A DNA stretch of 64,000 bases. Source: SIAQ01 sp963767835 (GTDB lineage Bacteria > Planctomycetota > Planctomycetia > Gemmatales > Gemmataceae). The translations under genes were made by a program, and so were the position numbers. The DNA lies in contig CAVYFY010000010.1 of assembly GCA_963767835.1 (NCBI GenBank), forward strand, positions 105,081 through 169,080, in the 5' to 3' direction. Under the pieces are notes generated by a model. It made no database searches. It was given only the letters and a program-made list of their open reading frames with translations, and had not been told where the DNA came from. This document shows positions 1 through 7,658 of the stretch, in pieces (the first letter of the stretch is position 1; every line of letters starts with the position of its first letter).

Positions 1-1
1 G

Positions 2-565
2 GAAGGCTACACCGATCTCTGGTCGATCAAAGACGGCATGATCGTTGCCAAGAACGAAAAGCCGCTCAAGTACTCGACGTATCTGTTTACCAAACAGAAA
101 TTCACGGACTTCCGCCTGATTTTCGCGGCCAAGCTGGTCCAGGCGGAGATGCACTCAGGGGTCGCGATCTGGGGCAAAAAGTTCGTGCCGGAAAAGGTCA
201 AGGACGCCAAAGCGGAGAAGGCGGAATACACGTATCAAGGGCATCTCGTGATGTTCCCGTCGGGTTGGGGGCTGTACGATCTCTACCGGCGCAACGGCCT
301 GGCGGTTCCGAAGGGGACGATCGAGGCCGAAAAGAAGGCCGGCAAGCAGCACGATTGGAACGACATGGAGATTCTCGCGATCGGCGACCGCATCCGCTTG
401 GCCGTCAACGGGCAAGCCGTGCTCGACTGGCGCGATCCGCAGCCCAAGCTGATTGGCGCGGGGCCGATCGCGTTGCAATTGCACTCGGACACCGTGACGG
501 AAATCCACTTCAAGGGATTGGAAGTGACGACGTTCCCGGAAGACAAGTTGGTGACGGTGAAGTAA
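2..565 (+). CDS. DUF1080 (3-keto-disaccharide hydrolase-like) domain protein, C-terminal part
   Basis: The open frame runs in from the left edge, so the N-terminus is missing. About 188 codons are visible. The text resembles the concanavalin-like DUF1080 fold: an early DLWSIKDG stretch, a mid DFRLIF strand, the HSGVAIWG segment and a late EIHFKGLEV strand, which is how these domains normally end. Family members are exported sugar-binding or glycoside-processing proteins in planctomycetes; the substrate here cannot be told. The gene ends in TAA and meets the next gene tail to tail across an inverted repeat. Confidence 0.8.
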   Translation, partial: EGYTDLWSIKDGMIVAKNEKPLKYSTYLFTKQKFTDFRLIFAAKLVQAEMHSGVAIWGKKFVPEKVKDAKAEKAEYTYQGHLVMFPSGWGLYDLYRRNGLAVPKGTIEAEKKAGKQHDWNDMEILAIGDRIRLAVNGQAVLDWRDPQPKLIGAGPIALQLHSDTVTEIHFKGLEVTTFPEDKLVTVK

Positions 566-569
566 GGAT

Positions 570-647
570 ACCAACCCGAAGCGCAAGCGTGGCAGACACG
601 ATTTCACTCAGCGGACGCGATGTCCCTCGCTAGCGCTTCGGGTTGGT
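570..647. repeat. Inverted repeat between convergent genes
   Basis: Arms 570-589 and 628-647 are complementary over 20 bases with one mismatch, around a 38-base loop. The arm core is ACCAACCCGAAGCGC. It sits between two convergent genes and could end transcription on both strands, but there is no T-run. The arm sequence looks like a dispersed planctomycete repeat; that is recollection, not a search. Confidence 0.75.
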
Positions 648-651
648 GGGT

Positions 652-1068
652 TCAATTGAACGGCAATGGCCGCATCAGCCCGCTGTTGTAGACGACATCC
701 ACCGAGCCGTCGGGCAAGAAGCGGGCCTCGACCACGTAATCGTTGTAGTTGTAAATGATCCGGTCCGCACGATGCTCCATGCGCGGCGTGCTGTCCGGCA
801 AACGCAGCGGCACCGTCACGTTTCGGCCATTGGTGTGACGAAAAGTCACCATCTGCGTCGGCCGAACCACGTTCGCATACGGCAAGGCTCGAACGCCGAG
901 GCCGCGCTTCAGCTCGCCCATGCTGCCTTCCGGCCCGATCGGCACCTGCGTCATGGTCCCGCACGCACCGGCCGGGGAGAAGCGAAAGCGAACCTGCTCG
1001 GCAGCCGCCCACGATGGCGCGGCGACCACGAACACCAGCAAAGCAAACCAGCGAACACACTTCAACAT
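652..1068 (-). CDS. Small exported hypothetical protein
   Basis: 138 codons. The start at 1068 is chosen because it follows a GGAGGG ribosome site and opens a signal peptide (MLKCVRWFALLVFVV then a small-residue cleavage site near AAAEQ). The mature part is about 115 residues and includes YNYNDYVVEARFLPDGSVDVVY, given here only as a guide to its beta-rich nature. No family is recognised. A longer in-frame reading back to 1461 has no signal peptide and runs antisense-like through the neighbouring lipoprotein gene, so it is rejected. Confidence 0.7.
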   Translation of the reverse strand: MLKCVRWFALLVFVVAAPSWAAAEQVRFRFSPAGACGTMTQVPIGPEGSMGELKRGLGVRALPYANVVRPTQMVTFRHTNGRNVTVPLRLPDSTPRMEHRADRIIYNYNDYVVEARFLPDGSVDVVYNSGLMRPLPFN

Positions 1069-1098
1069 GATCTGACCCTCCAACAAGGAACGCCGGCA

Positions 1099-1141
1099 GC
1101 GGCATGGCGCTCGCGTGGGGAATGCGCGAGCGCCATGCCGC
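1099..1141. terminator. Perfect 17-bp inverted repeat hairpin
   Basis: Arms 1099-1115 and 1125-1141 are perfectly complementary over 17 bases with a 9-base loop. It lies between two minus-strand genes, downstream of the lipoprotein gene and 31 bases before the start of the next. It may act as a terminator or attenuator stem, or be a REP-type element. No T-tract follows on the minus strand. Confidence 0.6.
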
Positions 1142-1172
1142 CATCGGCTTTTTATTTCGATGCAGTGATCCA

Positions 1173-1355
1173 TTAGCGCGGCGGCAGCACAACGGCAGGC
1201 GGAGGCGGCACGGCAGTCGCACACGGGGCCGCGACCGGCGTCGTCGCCACTACGGCCGGCTGCTGACACGGCGCCCGATAGCTGGAACTGCTGTGGCAAC
1301 CGCTCGTCATCAACAGGCCCAGCGCCAGAATGACCAAAATGTTCCGAAATGCCAT
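1173..1355 (-). CDS. Small putative lipoprotein
   Basis: 60 codons starting at 1355, eight bases after a very strong GGAAGGAGAT ribosome site. The N-terminus is a lipoprotein signal: MAFRNILVILALGLLMTSGC with Cys20 as the lipidated residue. The remaining 40 residues are rich in Pro, Ala and Val with two more Cys, suggesting a short unstructured surface tail. Function unknown. Too short for confident family assignment, but the ribosome site and lipobox together make it a real gene. Confidence 0.75.
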   Translation of the reverse strand: MAFRNILVILALGLLMTSGCHSSSSYRAPCQQPAVVATTPVAAPCATAVPPPPAVVLPPR

Positions 1356-1763
1356 GTGGCATCTCCTTCCCTTCGGCGCGGCAAAAATGCAATCCCATTG
1401 GCGCCGGCAACGGGGTTGAAGCTGAGTGTTCATCGCCGGCGATCGCGACACGGTTTGTCAACCGCCAACCGCGTTTCGCCGGGCAATGTTTATCGCTCGT
1501 CTACTTAAACGTAGGGCAATCCCTATAACTGCGACAATCAATTCTTGAGCCAGTCACCCGACTTTTCCGCGAATTGGGTCGGCCTGTGCCGCCTGCGCTG
1601 AACGTGCCGATCACGCCGACAGTTCCGCCTGGGTAATGTTTGCCGTGGGTAGCGATCTTGCCGAGAAAAGTGCCCGCACAATCGGCACAACCGGCAAACT
1701 CGGAAGTGATCACAATCGGAAGTGATCACAAGCAGACGTGCAAGCCGATGCCGTGATTTCCGG
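1356..1763. other. 408-base gap with a 15-base tandem repeat
   Basis: No convincing gene is seen; two overlapping minus-strand frames of 63-70 codons have shadow-like composition. The only structure is a 15-base word, CGGAAGTGATCACAA, present at 1701-1715 and 1717-1731. Each copy holds the palindrome TGATCA. The gap lies upstream of the lipoprotein gene and downstream of the rhomboid gene, so it may carry the lipoprotein promoter. Confidence 0.5.
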
Positions 1764-2900
1764 CTAAGCCACGGCCTGGGTAGGCTCCGACGCGCGTCTC
1801 TGGTGCAGAAGGTGCAGCAACGGATTCTCGGCGATCAGCTTGGCGCGCATCGGCGCGACGATCGCCAGTCCCGCCATGAAGCCGCCCACGTGCGCCACAA
1901 ACGCGACCTCCGACTGATGGATGCCGGTCACATCGAGAAACGCGAACGCCGCTTGAATGACGAACCAGAACCCCAGCCACACCGGGGCCGGCACCTTGAA
2001 TTGCCAAAAGATCAACATGAAGGTGAGCTGAGCCCGTGGATAGAGAAGAAGGTACGCCGCCGCCACGCCCGCGATCGCTCCGCTCGCCCCGACCAACGGC
2101 GTGTCACTGTCGAAGTTGGGCATCGCATAAGCCAGGCTGGCAACAACGCCGCAGACCAGATAAAAGATCAAATAGCGTGCGCGCCGAAGCGCATCCTCGA
2201 CATTGTCGCCCAAGATGTAGAAAAGATACATGTTGCCCAACAGGTGCAGAAAGCCGCCGTGCAGAAACAGGCACGTAAAAAGCGTGGCCATCCCCGACAA
2301 TGTGAACAATTGATTCGGCACAAAGCCGGCCCAGTTCGCAGCGGTTTCCTCGCCGACGATCAACTCGATGATGAAGACGAGCAGGCACGCCGCAATGATA
2401 CCCACGGTGATGAGCGGAAAATGGCGTGGGGCGACGTTGAACTCCACGGGAAGGCCGAGAAAGAACTGCAATGACCATTCGCTCCAGGTGGTCGGGCGGT
2501 CGAGTTTTTTCTGCTCGGCCTGGAGCGAACGCAGGGCTGCGACTTCATCCCATTCGCCGTGGTCGAACCAGATGCCGCCGCACGAATCGCATTGATCGAT
2601 CTCAACGGGAGCGGCGTTCGCGTTTGGTGAGCCGCCGATGTGCAGTGTGGTCAGCGCGGCCAGGCAATTCGGACAGGTAAGAAGGCTGCGTCCGGCAGAA
2701 TGGACATCTGGCGCTCTTTCCTTTGAAGACGCGCCGTGTTGAGGCCGGGCGCCGAGTTTTTCCTCGTCCCACGACTTCGGCCGCATCCACAGGCCGGCAC
2801 AGCGGGGACATATCTTGACGCGGTGGCCTTCGAACTGGCAGTCCTCCAGTCGCCGGCCGCAGCGCGGACAGCAGTCTCGTTGCTTCCGGGCGAGCCTCAT
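1764..2900 (-). CDS. Rhomboid-family intramembrane serine protease with N-terminal zinc ribbons
   Basis: 378 aa. Rhomboids cut substrates within the membrane using a Ser-His dyad. The membrane half, from about residue 160, carries the HGGFLHLLGN loop-helix motif (His214), the catalytic GASGAIAG (Ser273) and the catalytic His337 in VAFVAHVGGFMAG. Ahead of it are two treble-clef or TFIIB-type zinc ribbons: CPRC/CPRC around residues 11-34 and CPNC/CDSC around 76-107. The ribbon fusion suggests a cytosolic regulatory or substrate-binding head. Start at 2900 has GAGGTG upstream. The gene stands alone on its strand. Confidence 0.92.
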   Translation of the reverse strand: MRLARKQRDCCPRCGRRLEDCQFEGHRVKICPRCAGLWMRPKSWDEEKLGARPQHGASSKERAPDVHSAGRSLLTCPNCLAALTTLHIGGSPNANAAPVEIDQCDSCGGIWFDHGEWDEVAALRSLQAEQKKLDRPTTWSEWSLQFFLGLPVEFNVAPRHFPLITVGIIAACLLVFIIELIVGEETAANWAGFVPNQLFTLSGMATLFTCLFLHGGFLHLLGNMYLFYILGDNVEDALRRARYLIFYLVCGVVASLAYAMPNFDSDTPLVGASGAIAGVAAAYLLLYPRAQLTFMLIFWQFKVPAPVWLGFWFVIQAAFAFLDVTGIHQSEVAFVAHVGGFMAGLAIVAPMRAKLIAENPLLHLLHQRRASEPTQAVA

Positions 2901-2957
2901 CAGAGCACCTCAACTTGGCAATTCGGGTTTGTGATCGGCGTGCAGGTAGCTTATGGA

Positions 2958-3254
2958 TCAGCCCCCCGCAATGGCCCCGATGATGAAAAACGGCTCCGCT
3001 CCCGATGCGATCGCTGCGGGCAACGGCGCGTCCGGCGGGTCGTGAGAAATGTCTTGTTCGCAAGCCCAGAACCGCAGCATCGGCCGGCGCTTCAGCGTGA
3101 CATGATCGCGAATGGTGCCGCACAGCATCGGATAGCGGGCTTCGAGCGCGTCAAGGACCGAGCGCTGCGTGACGGGGCCGGCGATGTCGAGTTGGACCTC
3201 GGCGCCAACGTTCGCCAGCGTGCGCAGATGATAGGGAAGGATGACGCGGATCAT
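2958..3254 (-). CDS. MoaD/ThiS-like ubiquitin-fold protein
   Basis: 98 aa. It begins MIRVILPYHLRTLA and ends in IAGG, the diglycine tail on which MoaD and ThiS proteins are adenylated and thiocarboxylated as sulfur carriers. Length and the E-P-F-F-I-I strand before the tail fit the beta-grasp fold. The start codon overlaps the stop of the preceding BNR-repeat gene as ATGA, so the two are translationally coupled. No molybdopterin or thiamine genes are nearby, so the usual pathway label cannot be given. Confidence 0.8.
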   Translation of the reverse strand: MIRVILPYHLRTLANVGAEVQLDIAGPVTQRSVLDALEARYPMLCGTIRDHVTLKRRPMLRFWACEQDISHDPPDAPLPAAIASGAEPFFIIGAIAGG

Positions 3255-4423
3255 GACAGCGTCTGCACCTCCACTGACAACACGGCTGGCAAATGACCCG
3301 CGACTGTTGTCCAATTATCCCCCGAGTCCGGCGAACAATAGACCTGCCCGCCGGTGGTGCCGAAGTAAACACCGCATTCGTCCATGGAATCGACGGCCAT
3401 CGCGTCGCGCAGCACGTTGACATAGCAATTCTCTTGCGGCAATCCGTTGGTGAGCGGTTCCCATTCGTTGCCGCCTTTTTTGCTACGAAAAACGCGCAGC
3501 TTGCCGTCATGCACATAATGCTCCGAATCGCTCTTGATCGGCACGACATACACGGTGTCCGGCTCATGGGCGTGCACGTCGATGGCGAAGCCGAAGTCGG
3601 TGGGGAGATTGCCGCTCACTTCGGTCCAGAGATCGCCGGCGTTGTCGGTGCGCATGACATCCCAGTGGAGTTGCATGAATAGAGTGTTGGGCCGCTTGGC
3701 ATTCATGGCAATGCGGTGGACGCAGAAGCCGACCTCGGCATTGGGATCGGGGATGTAATTGGATTTGAGGCCCTTGGTGATGACTTTCCAGGATTTGCCG
3801 GCGTCTTCGGTGCGGAAACAGCCCGCGGATGAGATGGCGACGAAGATGCGACTGGGATTGGCCGGATCGAGAAGGATGGTGTGCAGTCCCATGCCGCCGG
3901 CGCCCGGGGCCCAGCGATCGCCCTGAACGCTGCGCAGCGCGTGCATTTCCTTCCAGGTCGTCGCGCCGTCGGTGGACTGGAACAGGGCCGCATCCTCGAC
4001 GCCGGCGAAAACGGAATTCGGATCGCTGTGCGACGGCTCCAGATGCCAGACGCGCTTGAAGACCCACGGCTTCTGCGTGCCATCGTAAAATTGGTGCGTC
4101 GTAATGGGTGTAGCGGGATCGTAAACAAATTTGTTGCTCTCCCCCATCGGCATCCCCTCCGGCGATTTGGGCAACTCCCCGCTCGGAGTGCCCGGCACCT
4201 TCCAGGTCTTGCCGCCGTCATCGGAACGCTGGATGACCTGCCCGAACCAACCGCTGGTCTGCGAACAGTAGATGCGATTCGGATCCGCCGGTGAGCCTTT
4301 GAGGTGATAGATTTCCCAGCCGGCAAACAATGGGCCGCTGATGTCCCATTTTTGGCGTTTGCCGTCGGAGGTGCAGATGAATGCGCCCTTGCGGGTGCCG
4401 ACGAGGAGGCGGATGGCGGACAT
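3251..4423 (-). CDS. BNR/sialidase-like beta-propeller repeat protein
   Basis: 390 aa, no signal peptide. It has repeated Asp-box (BNR) motifs such as SDDGGKTWKV, STDGATTWKE, TEDAGKSWKV and SPDSGDNWTT spread along the chain, the mark of sialidase, Vps10 or YCF48-like propellers. The start MSAIRLLVGTRKGAF at 4423 follows GAAAGGAT. A propeller of this kind binds or scaffolds rather than necessarily acting as a sialidase; the catalytic Arg triad of sialidases is not evident. It is the first gene of a two-gene unit with the MoaD-like protein. Confidence 0.85.
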   Translation of the reverse strand: MSAIRLLVGTRKGAFICTSDGKRQKWDISGPLFAGWEIYHLKGSPADPNRIYCSQTSGWFGQVIQRSDDGGKTWKVPGTPSGELPKSPEGMPMGESNKFVYDPATPITTHQFYDGTQKPWVFKRVWHLEPSHSDPNSVFAGVEDAALFQSTDGATTWKEMHALRSVQGDRWAPGAGGMGLHTILLDPANPSRIFVAISSAGCFRTEDAGKSWKVITKGLKSNYIPDPNAEVGFCVHRIAMNAKRPNTLFMQLHWDVMRTDNAGDLWTEVSGNLPTDFGFAIDVHAHEPDTVYVVPIKSDSEHYVHDGKLRVFRSKKGGNEWEPLTNGLPQENCYVNVLRDAMAVDSMDECGVYFGTTGGQVYCSPDSGDNWTTVAGHLPAVLSVEVQTLS

Positions 4424-4540
4424 GGGTTTATCCTTTCTGAGCTTGCGAGACTTGGGGTTCGACAACAGCATTGAAATGCTAAGAACCGACGGCGGGCGCA
4501 GCAAGGGGGATTCACGCGGTCATCGCCTGAAGGCGATAAC

Positions 4541-4942
4541 TCAAGGAAGCACTTCCACGGGGATGTCAGGGAAGCCAGCCAGGCGATGGTCATTCGTGAG
4601 AAACAGGCCGCAGCCGTTCTCGACGGCAGCCGCCAAGTGCAGCGCATCGCCGAGCTTGAAATTGTGGTGAGCTCGAATTCGGCACGCGCGGTCAAAAACC
4701 GTTGCCGGCATCGACACACGCAAGACATCGGAACCGCTCAAGAAAGCTTCCATATCCGCCAGGGCGACGGCGTCATTCAGACGAATCGGCTTCACGCGGC
4801 ACTCCAACCACGTCAAGTCGCTGATGACGGGTTCGTCCTTGGCCGCAGCCATCGCCGCGAGTCGGGCGCGGGCTCGCGCTTGAAATGACGGGGCGCCTTC
4901 GACGGCATAGATGCAGATGACGCTGTCGAGGTAAACAAGCAT
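4541..4942 (-). CDS. PIN-domain toxin (VapC-like)
   Basis: 133 aa. PIN domains are Mg-dependent RNases and act as toxins in VapBC modules. Acidic residues sit where the family has them: Asp near LVYLDS, Glu in DLTWLECRV, Asp in LGDALHLAAA and Asp in FLTNDHRL. The start overlaps the stop of the upstream antitoxin candidate by one base (TGATG). Likely target is RNA, unspecified. Confidence 0.85.
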   Translation of the reverse strand: MLVYLDSVICIYAVEGAPSFQARARARLAAMAAAKDEPVISDLTWLECRVKPIRLNDAVALADMEAFLSGSDVLRVSMPATVFDRACRIRAHHNFKLGDALHLAAAVENGCGLFLTNDHRLAGFPDIPVEVLP

Positions 4943-5448
4943 CAGCGTTCGTCCGTGGAAGGAGCTTTTGTTTGGGACCAAATCTCCTGCCAACGGGCCT
5001 CCTCGTGGTTCGCGTCGGCCCGCATTTTCGCGATCTCGGCGCTCATCTCGTCTTCAGTCATGGGCGTGTGTCCGCGTTGCCGCTGGGCGGCCTGAATTCG
5101 ATCAAGAGTTTCGAGCATCGTTGGGCCCGTGCTCGCAAACTTTCGCAGCACTTCGCCGGGCGGCGTGATCTTGTCGAGATTGTCGAGAGCCTGGATCTGC
5201 TTCATCTCCTCTTGCACGCTGACGGGCGGATCGTCTCGGAGCGACTCGGCGATCTCGTCTTCGTCCAATCGCATGCGGCGCATCCAGGCGATCCGCAACG
5301 CATGAGCTGCATCCGCCTCGCCGGTGCGCAGCCGATCATGTTCATCCTTGGGGACAAGAACATAGGCCGCTCCGGACGCCGGCTCGATCAGCGTCGGATT
5401 TTCTTCCTGGGCGATGGCCTGCCACTGTTCTTGCGTGAGTTCGATCAT
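4942..5448 (-). CDS. Putative antitoxin partner of the PIN toxin
   Basis: 168 aa, starting at 5448 after an AAGGAGA site. The N-terminal 45 residues (MIELTQEQWQAI, then YVLVPKDEHDRLR) resemble the short Phd/RelB-type antitoxins common in planctomycetes. The rest is a long, acidic, probably helical tail containing MTEDEMSAEIAKMRADA, longer than usual for such antitoxins. The one-base overlap with the PIN gene supports a toxin-antitoxin unit. DNA-binding and toxin-binding roles are inferred from position. Confidence 0.65.
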   Translation of the reverse strand: MIELTQEQWQAIAQEENPTLIEPASGAAYVLVPKDEHDRLRTGEADAAHALRIAWMRRMRLDEDEIAESLRDDPPVSVQEEMKQIQALDNLDKITPPGEVLRKFASTGPTMLETLDRIQAAQRQRGHTPMTEDEMSAEIAKMRADANHEEARWQEIWSQTKAPSTDER

Positions 5449-5507
5449 GGGTTTCTCCTTACCCGAATCGTAACAGGCGACGATGGCCGCGGCAAGGCAA
5501 TCGAATC

Positions 5508-6287
5508 TCACCCTCCGCGTCGCCACGTCGGCCCAGCGATAGACGGCGGCCCTAGCCCTGCTCTCTGCGGAAACCATTCGGCATGAGTCCAATTGGCGGG
5601 CGATCCACTCAACAGCATTACAGACCGCTTCGCCACCTCCTCCGGCGATTCGCAGTTCCAATCAAGCGGAACCAGGATCTGGTATGGCCCGGTTTCGAAA
5701 CCCAGCGCGACTGTAAACTTTCCAGGCCGCGCCCGTCCCGAAGCCCATTGAAATTTGAAGCCGTTCCCCGCGAGCAGGCGGTGATCCAGCATGGTGCGGA
5801 CCAGGCGTGCAGCGGTTCTTTCCGGCGTCTCCCACGAGGTGTCTTGGAGGGCGCGTTCTACCTCGCTTTCATACCGACTGGCGTCGAACTGAAGGATGCG
5901 TCGAAACCGCTGGCCGCAATCGTCAACTTGGGTGGCGACGCTGCCAGGACCAGTCCCGGCGACAAATGTCCGCACTGGCGGGTTGTTGGCACCGCAAACT
6001 TCGGCCCATTGGACACGGCCGGCATCCCGCCACGCATCAACCACCACATCTCCGCATCCGAGGCAGCCGCAGTTGCACCGGGCGATCAAAGCCTCATGGG
6101 GAAGAGAGCCGACACGCAATTGACACGTGTCGTTGAGAATGTCGCTCGGATCGAGGCCCATCGAGCCATCCCAGAATCGGGCGATGATGTCTTCGTCATC
6201 CCCAAAGAACAAAACCTCATGGTCGTTTGTTTCAGGGGACGCCCGCACCTCGATCCGGAATTTGTTGTAATAGATTACGTTTGACAT
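5508..6287 (-). CDS. Hypothetical protein
   Basis: 259 aa, starting two bases after the stop of the phosphoglycerate mutase gene, so probably co-transcribed with it. No signal peptide or membrane segment. Visible features are a CNCGCLGCGD cluster near residue 70, which could bind metal, and a Trp-rich C-terminal third. The frame stays open upstream of 6287, but that part is a shadow of the mutase gene. No family recognised. Confidence 0.6.
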   Translation of the reverse strand: MSNVIYYNKFRIEVRASPETNDHEVLFFGDDEDIIARFWDGSMGLDPSDILNDTCQLRVGSLPHEALIARCNCGCLGCGDVVVDAWRDAGRVQWAEVCGANNPPVRTFVAGTGPGSVATQVDDCGQRFRRILQFDASRYESEVERALQDTSWETPERTAARLVRTMLDHRLLAGNGFKFQWASGRARPGKFTVALGFETGPYQILVPLDWNCESPEEVAKRSVMLLSGSPANWTHAEWFPQRAGLGPPSIAGPTWRRGG

Positions 6288-6289
6288 GC

Positions 6290-7540
6290 TCACGCCCCAT
6301 ATTTCGCCAGCCGCCCCGCATGCGCCATCGCCAGCGACATCAGGTACTTCGCCTCGATCTGACCCAGGCCGCCGCGCAGGCAATAGGACTCGCCAAATTC
6401 GACGACGCCGTCGGGGCGAACCGTCTTCGCGCACAGCACCGTCGGCACCGGGTGCCAGCTGTGGGCCTTCAGCTTGCTCGGCGTGCTGTGGTCGCCGGTG
6501 ACGAGCATCACGTCGGGGTTGAGGGCGCGGATGCGCGGCAACTCCAGGTCGAGGGCTTCGATTTTGGAAACCTTGGCGTCGAAGTTGCCGTCCTCGCCGG
6601 TGCTGTCGGTGTACTTGTAGTGCAGGAAGAAGAAATCGTAGTTGGCCCACGCCTTCTTGAGCGTGTCGATCTGCTCGGCCAAGGTGCCGCCGGCATCGAG
6701 GATGTCCATGCCGACCAGCCGAGCCAATCCCTTGTACATCGGATAAACGGCGATGCACGCGGACTTCAGGCCGTAGATGTCCTGCATCGTGGCGATCTTC
6801 GGATAGCGGGCGAAGCCGCGCAGCGTGACCATGTTGGTCGGGGCGTCGTTCTTGAGAATCTTACCCGCTTCGACAATGAAGTGATTGACGGCCTTGGCGG
6901 TGTTTTGCGAATTGGCATCTTCTCCGACAGCGAAAAGCGGGGCGACGTTGAGGGCTTGTGGGTCGGTGTCGTTGACGTGATCGCCTAGGTTGTCGCCGCG
7001 AAAGACGACGACGAAGCGATGCTCGCGGACCGGCTCGACAAAGACCTCGACCGCGTTTTCTCCCCTCGCCCCTTGGGGGAGAGGGGCGGGGGGCGAGGGG
7101 GGAATTGTGATCGCCTGCATCTTTTTGCACATCTCGACACAGCGCTCGGTGCTCGGTCGGCCGGCGCGGCGATCAGTGATGAGACCCTTGTCGTTGACGG
7201 TGCAGAAGTTGCCCCGGACGGCGATATCGCGTGGCCCGACCTGGAAATTGATGCCGAGCGCTTCCAGGATGCCGCGGCCGATCTTGTATTCGAGCGGGTC
7301 ATAGCCGAACAGGCCCAGATGCCCCGGACCGCTGCCGGGAGCGATGCCGGGCAGGACCGGGATCGACAGGCCGCACATGCCTTCGCGGACCATGGCATCG
7401 AGGTTGGGGGTGCGTGCGGTTTCGAGCTCAGTCTTGCCGCCCAGCTCAAGGGGCAGTCCGCCTAGTCCGTCTGCAACGACAAGAACGATTTTGCTGCCAT
7501 TGTCTTCGCGCAAATCGCGCATGAGTTGATGGAGGTTCAT
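6290..7540 (-). CDS. apgM: Cofactor-independent phosphoglycerate mutase, archaeal (ApgM) type
   Basis: 416 aa. It interconverts 3- and 2-phosphoglycerate in glycolysis. The N-terminus has the metal-binding IVLVVADGLGG, followed by ARTPNLDAM and PGSGPGHLGLFGYDP, all typical of the alkaline-phosphatase-superfamily ApgM branch; the C-terminus has VMLVTGDHSTPSK with further metal ligands. Residues about 145-161 are a Pro/Gly/Arg-rich insert encoded by a GC palindrome (see 7056-7106) that is not part of the family. It is divergent from the glucose-6-phosphate isomerase gene, another glycolytic enzyme. Confidence 0.92.
   Translation of the reverse strand: MNLHQLMRDLREDNGSKIVLVVADGLGGLPLELGGKTELETARTPNLDAMVREGMCGLSIPVLPGIAPGSGPGHLGLFGYDPLEYKIGRGILEALGINFQVGPRDIAVRGNFCTVNDKGLITDRRAGRPSTERCVEMCKKMQAITIPPSPPAPLPQGARGENAVEVFVEPVREHRFVVVFRGDNLGDHVNDTDPQALNVAPLFAVGEDANSQNTAKAVNHFIVEAGKILKNDAPTNMVTLRGFARYPKIATMQDIYGLKSACIAVYPMYKGLARLVGMDILDAGGTLAEQIDTLKKAWANYDFFFLHYKYTDSTGEDGNFDAKVSKIEALDLELPRIRALNPDVMLVTGDHSTPSKLKAHSWHPVPTVLCAKTVRPDGVVEFGESYCLRGGLGQIEAKYLMSLAMAHAGRLAKYGA
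7056..7106. repeat. GC-rich palindromic repeat inserted in frame in apgM
   Basis: Core reads CCCCTCGCCCC, short spacer, then GGGGGAGAGGGGCGGGGGGCGAGGGG on the plus strand. It is translated on the minus strand as IPPSPPAPLPQGARGEN within the mutase. Sister copies occur at 19994-20041, 45001-45043, 45062-45114 and 49643-49735. Confidence 0.8.
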
Positions 7541-7658
7541 AAAGTGGATTTACCGTCATGGGAATAAAGCGTAAGGTAGTATTGTTATAGGAATTCTAAG
7601 GTCCCCGTTTAGCGTTCGCGGTGCGCCTTGCAAGCCGAATGAACGCCAGGATGCCGCC

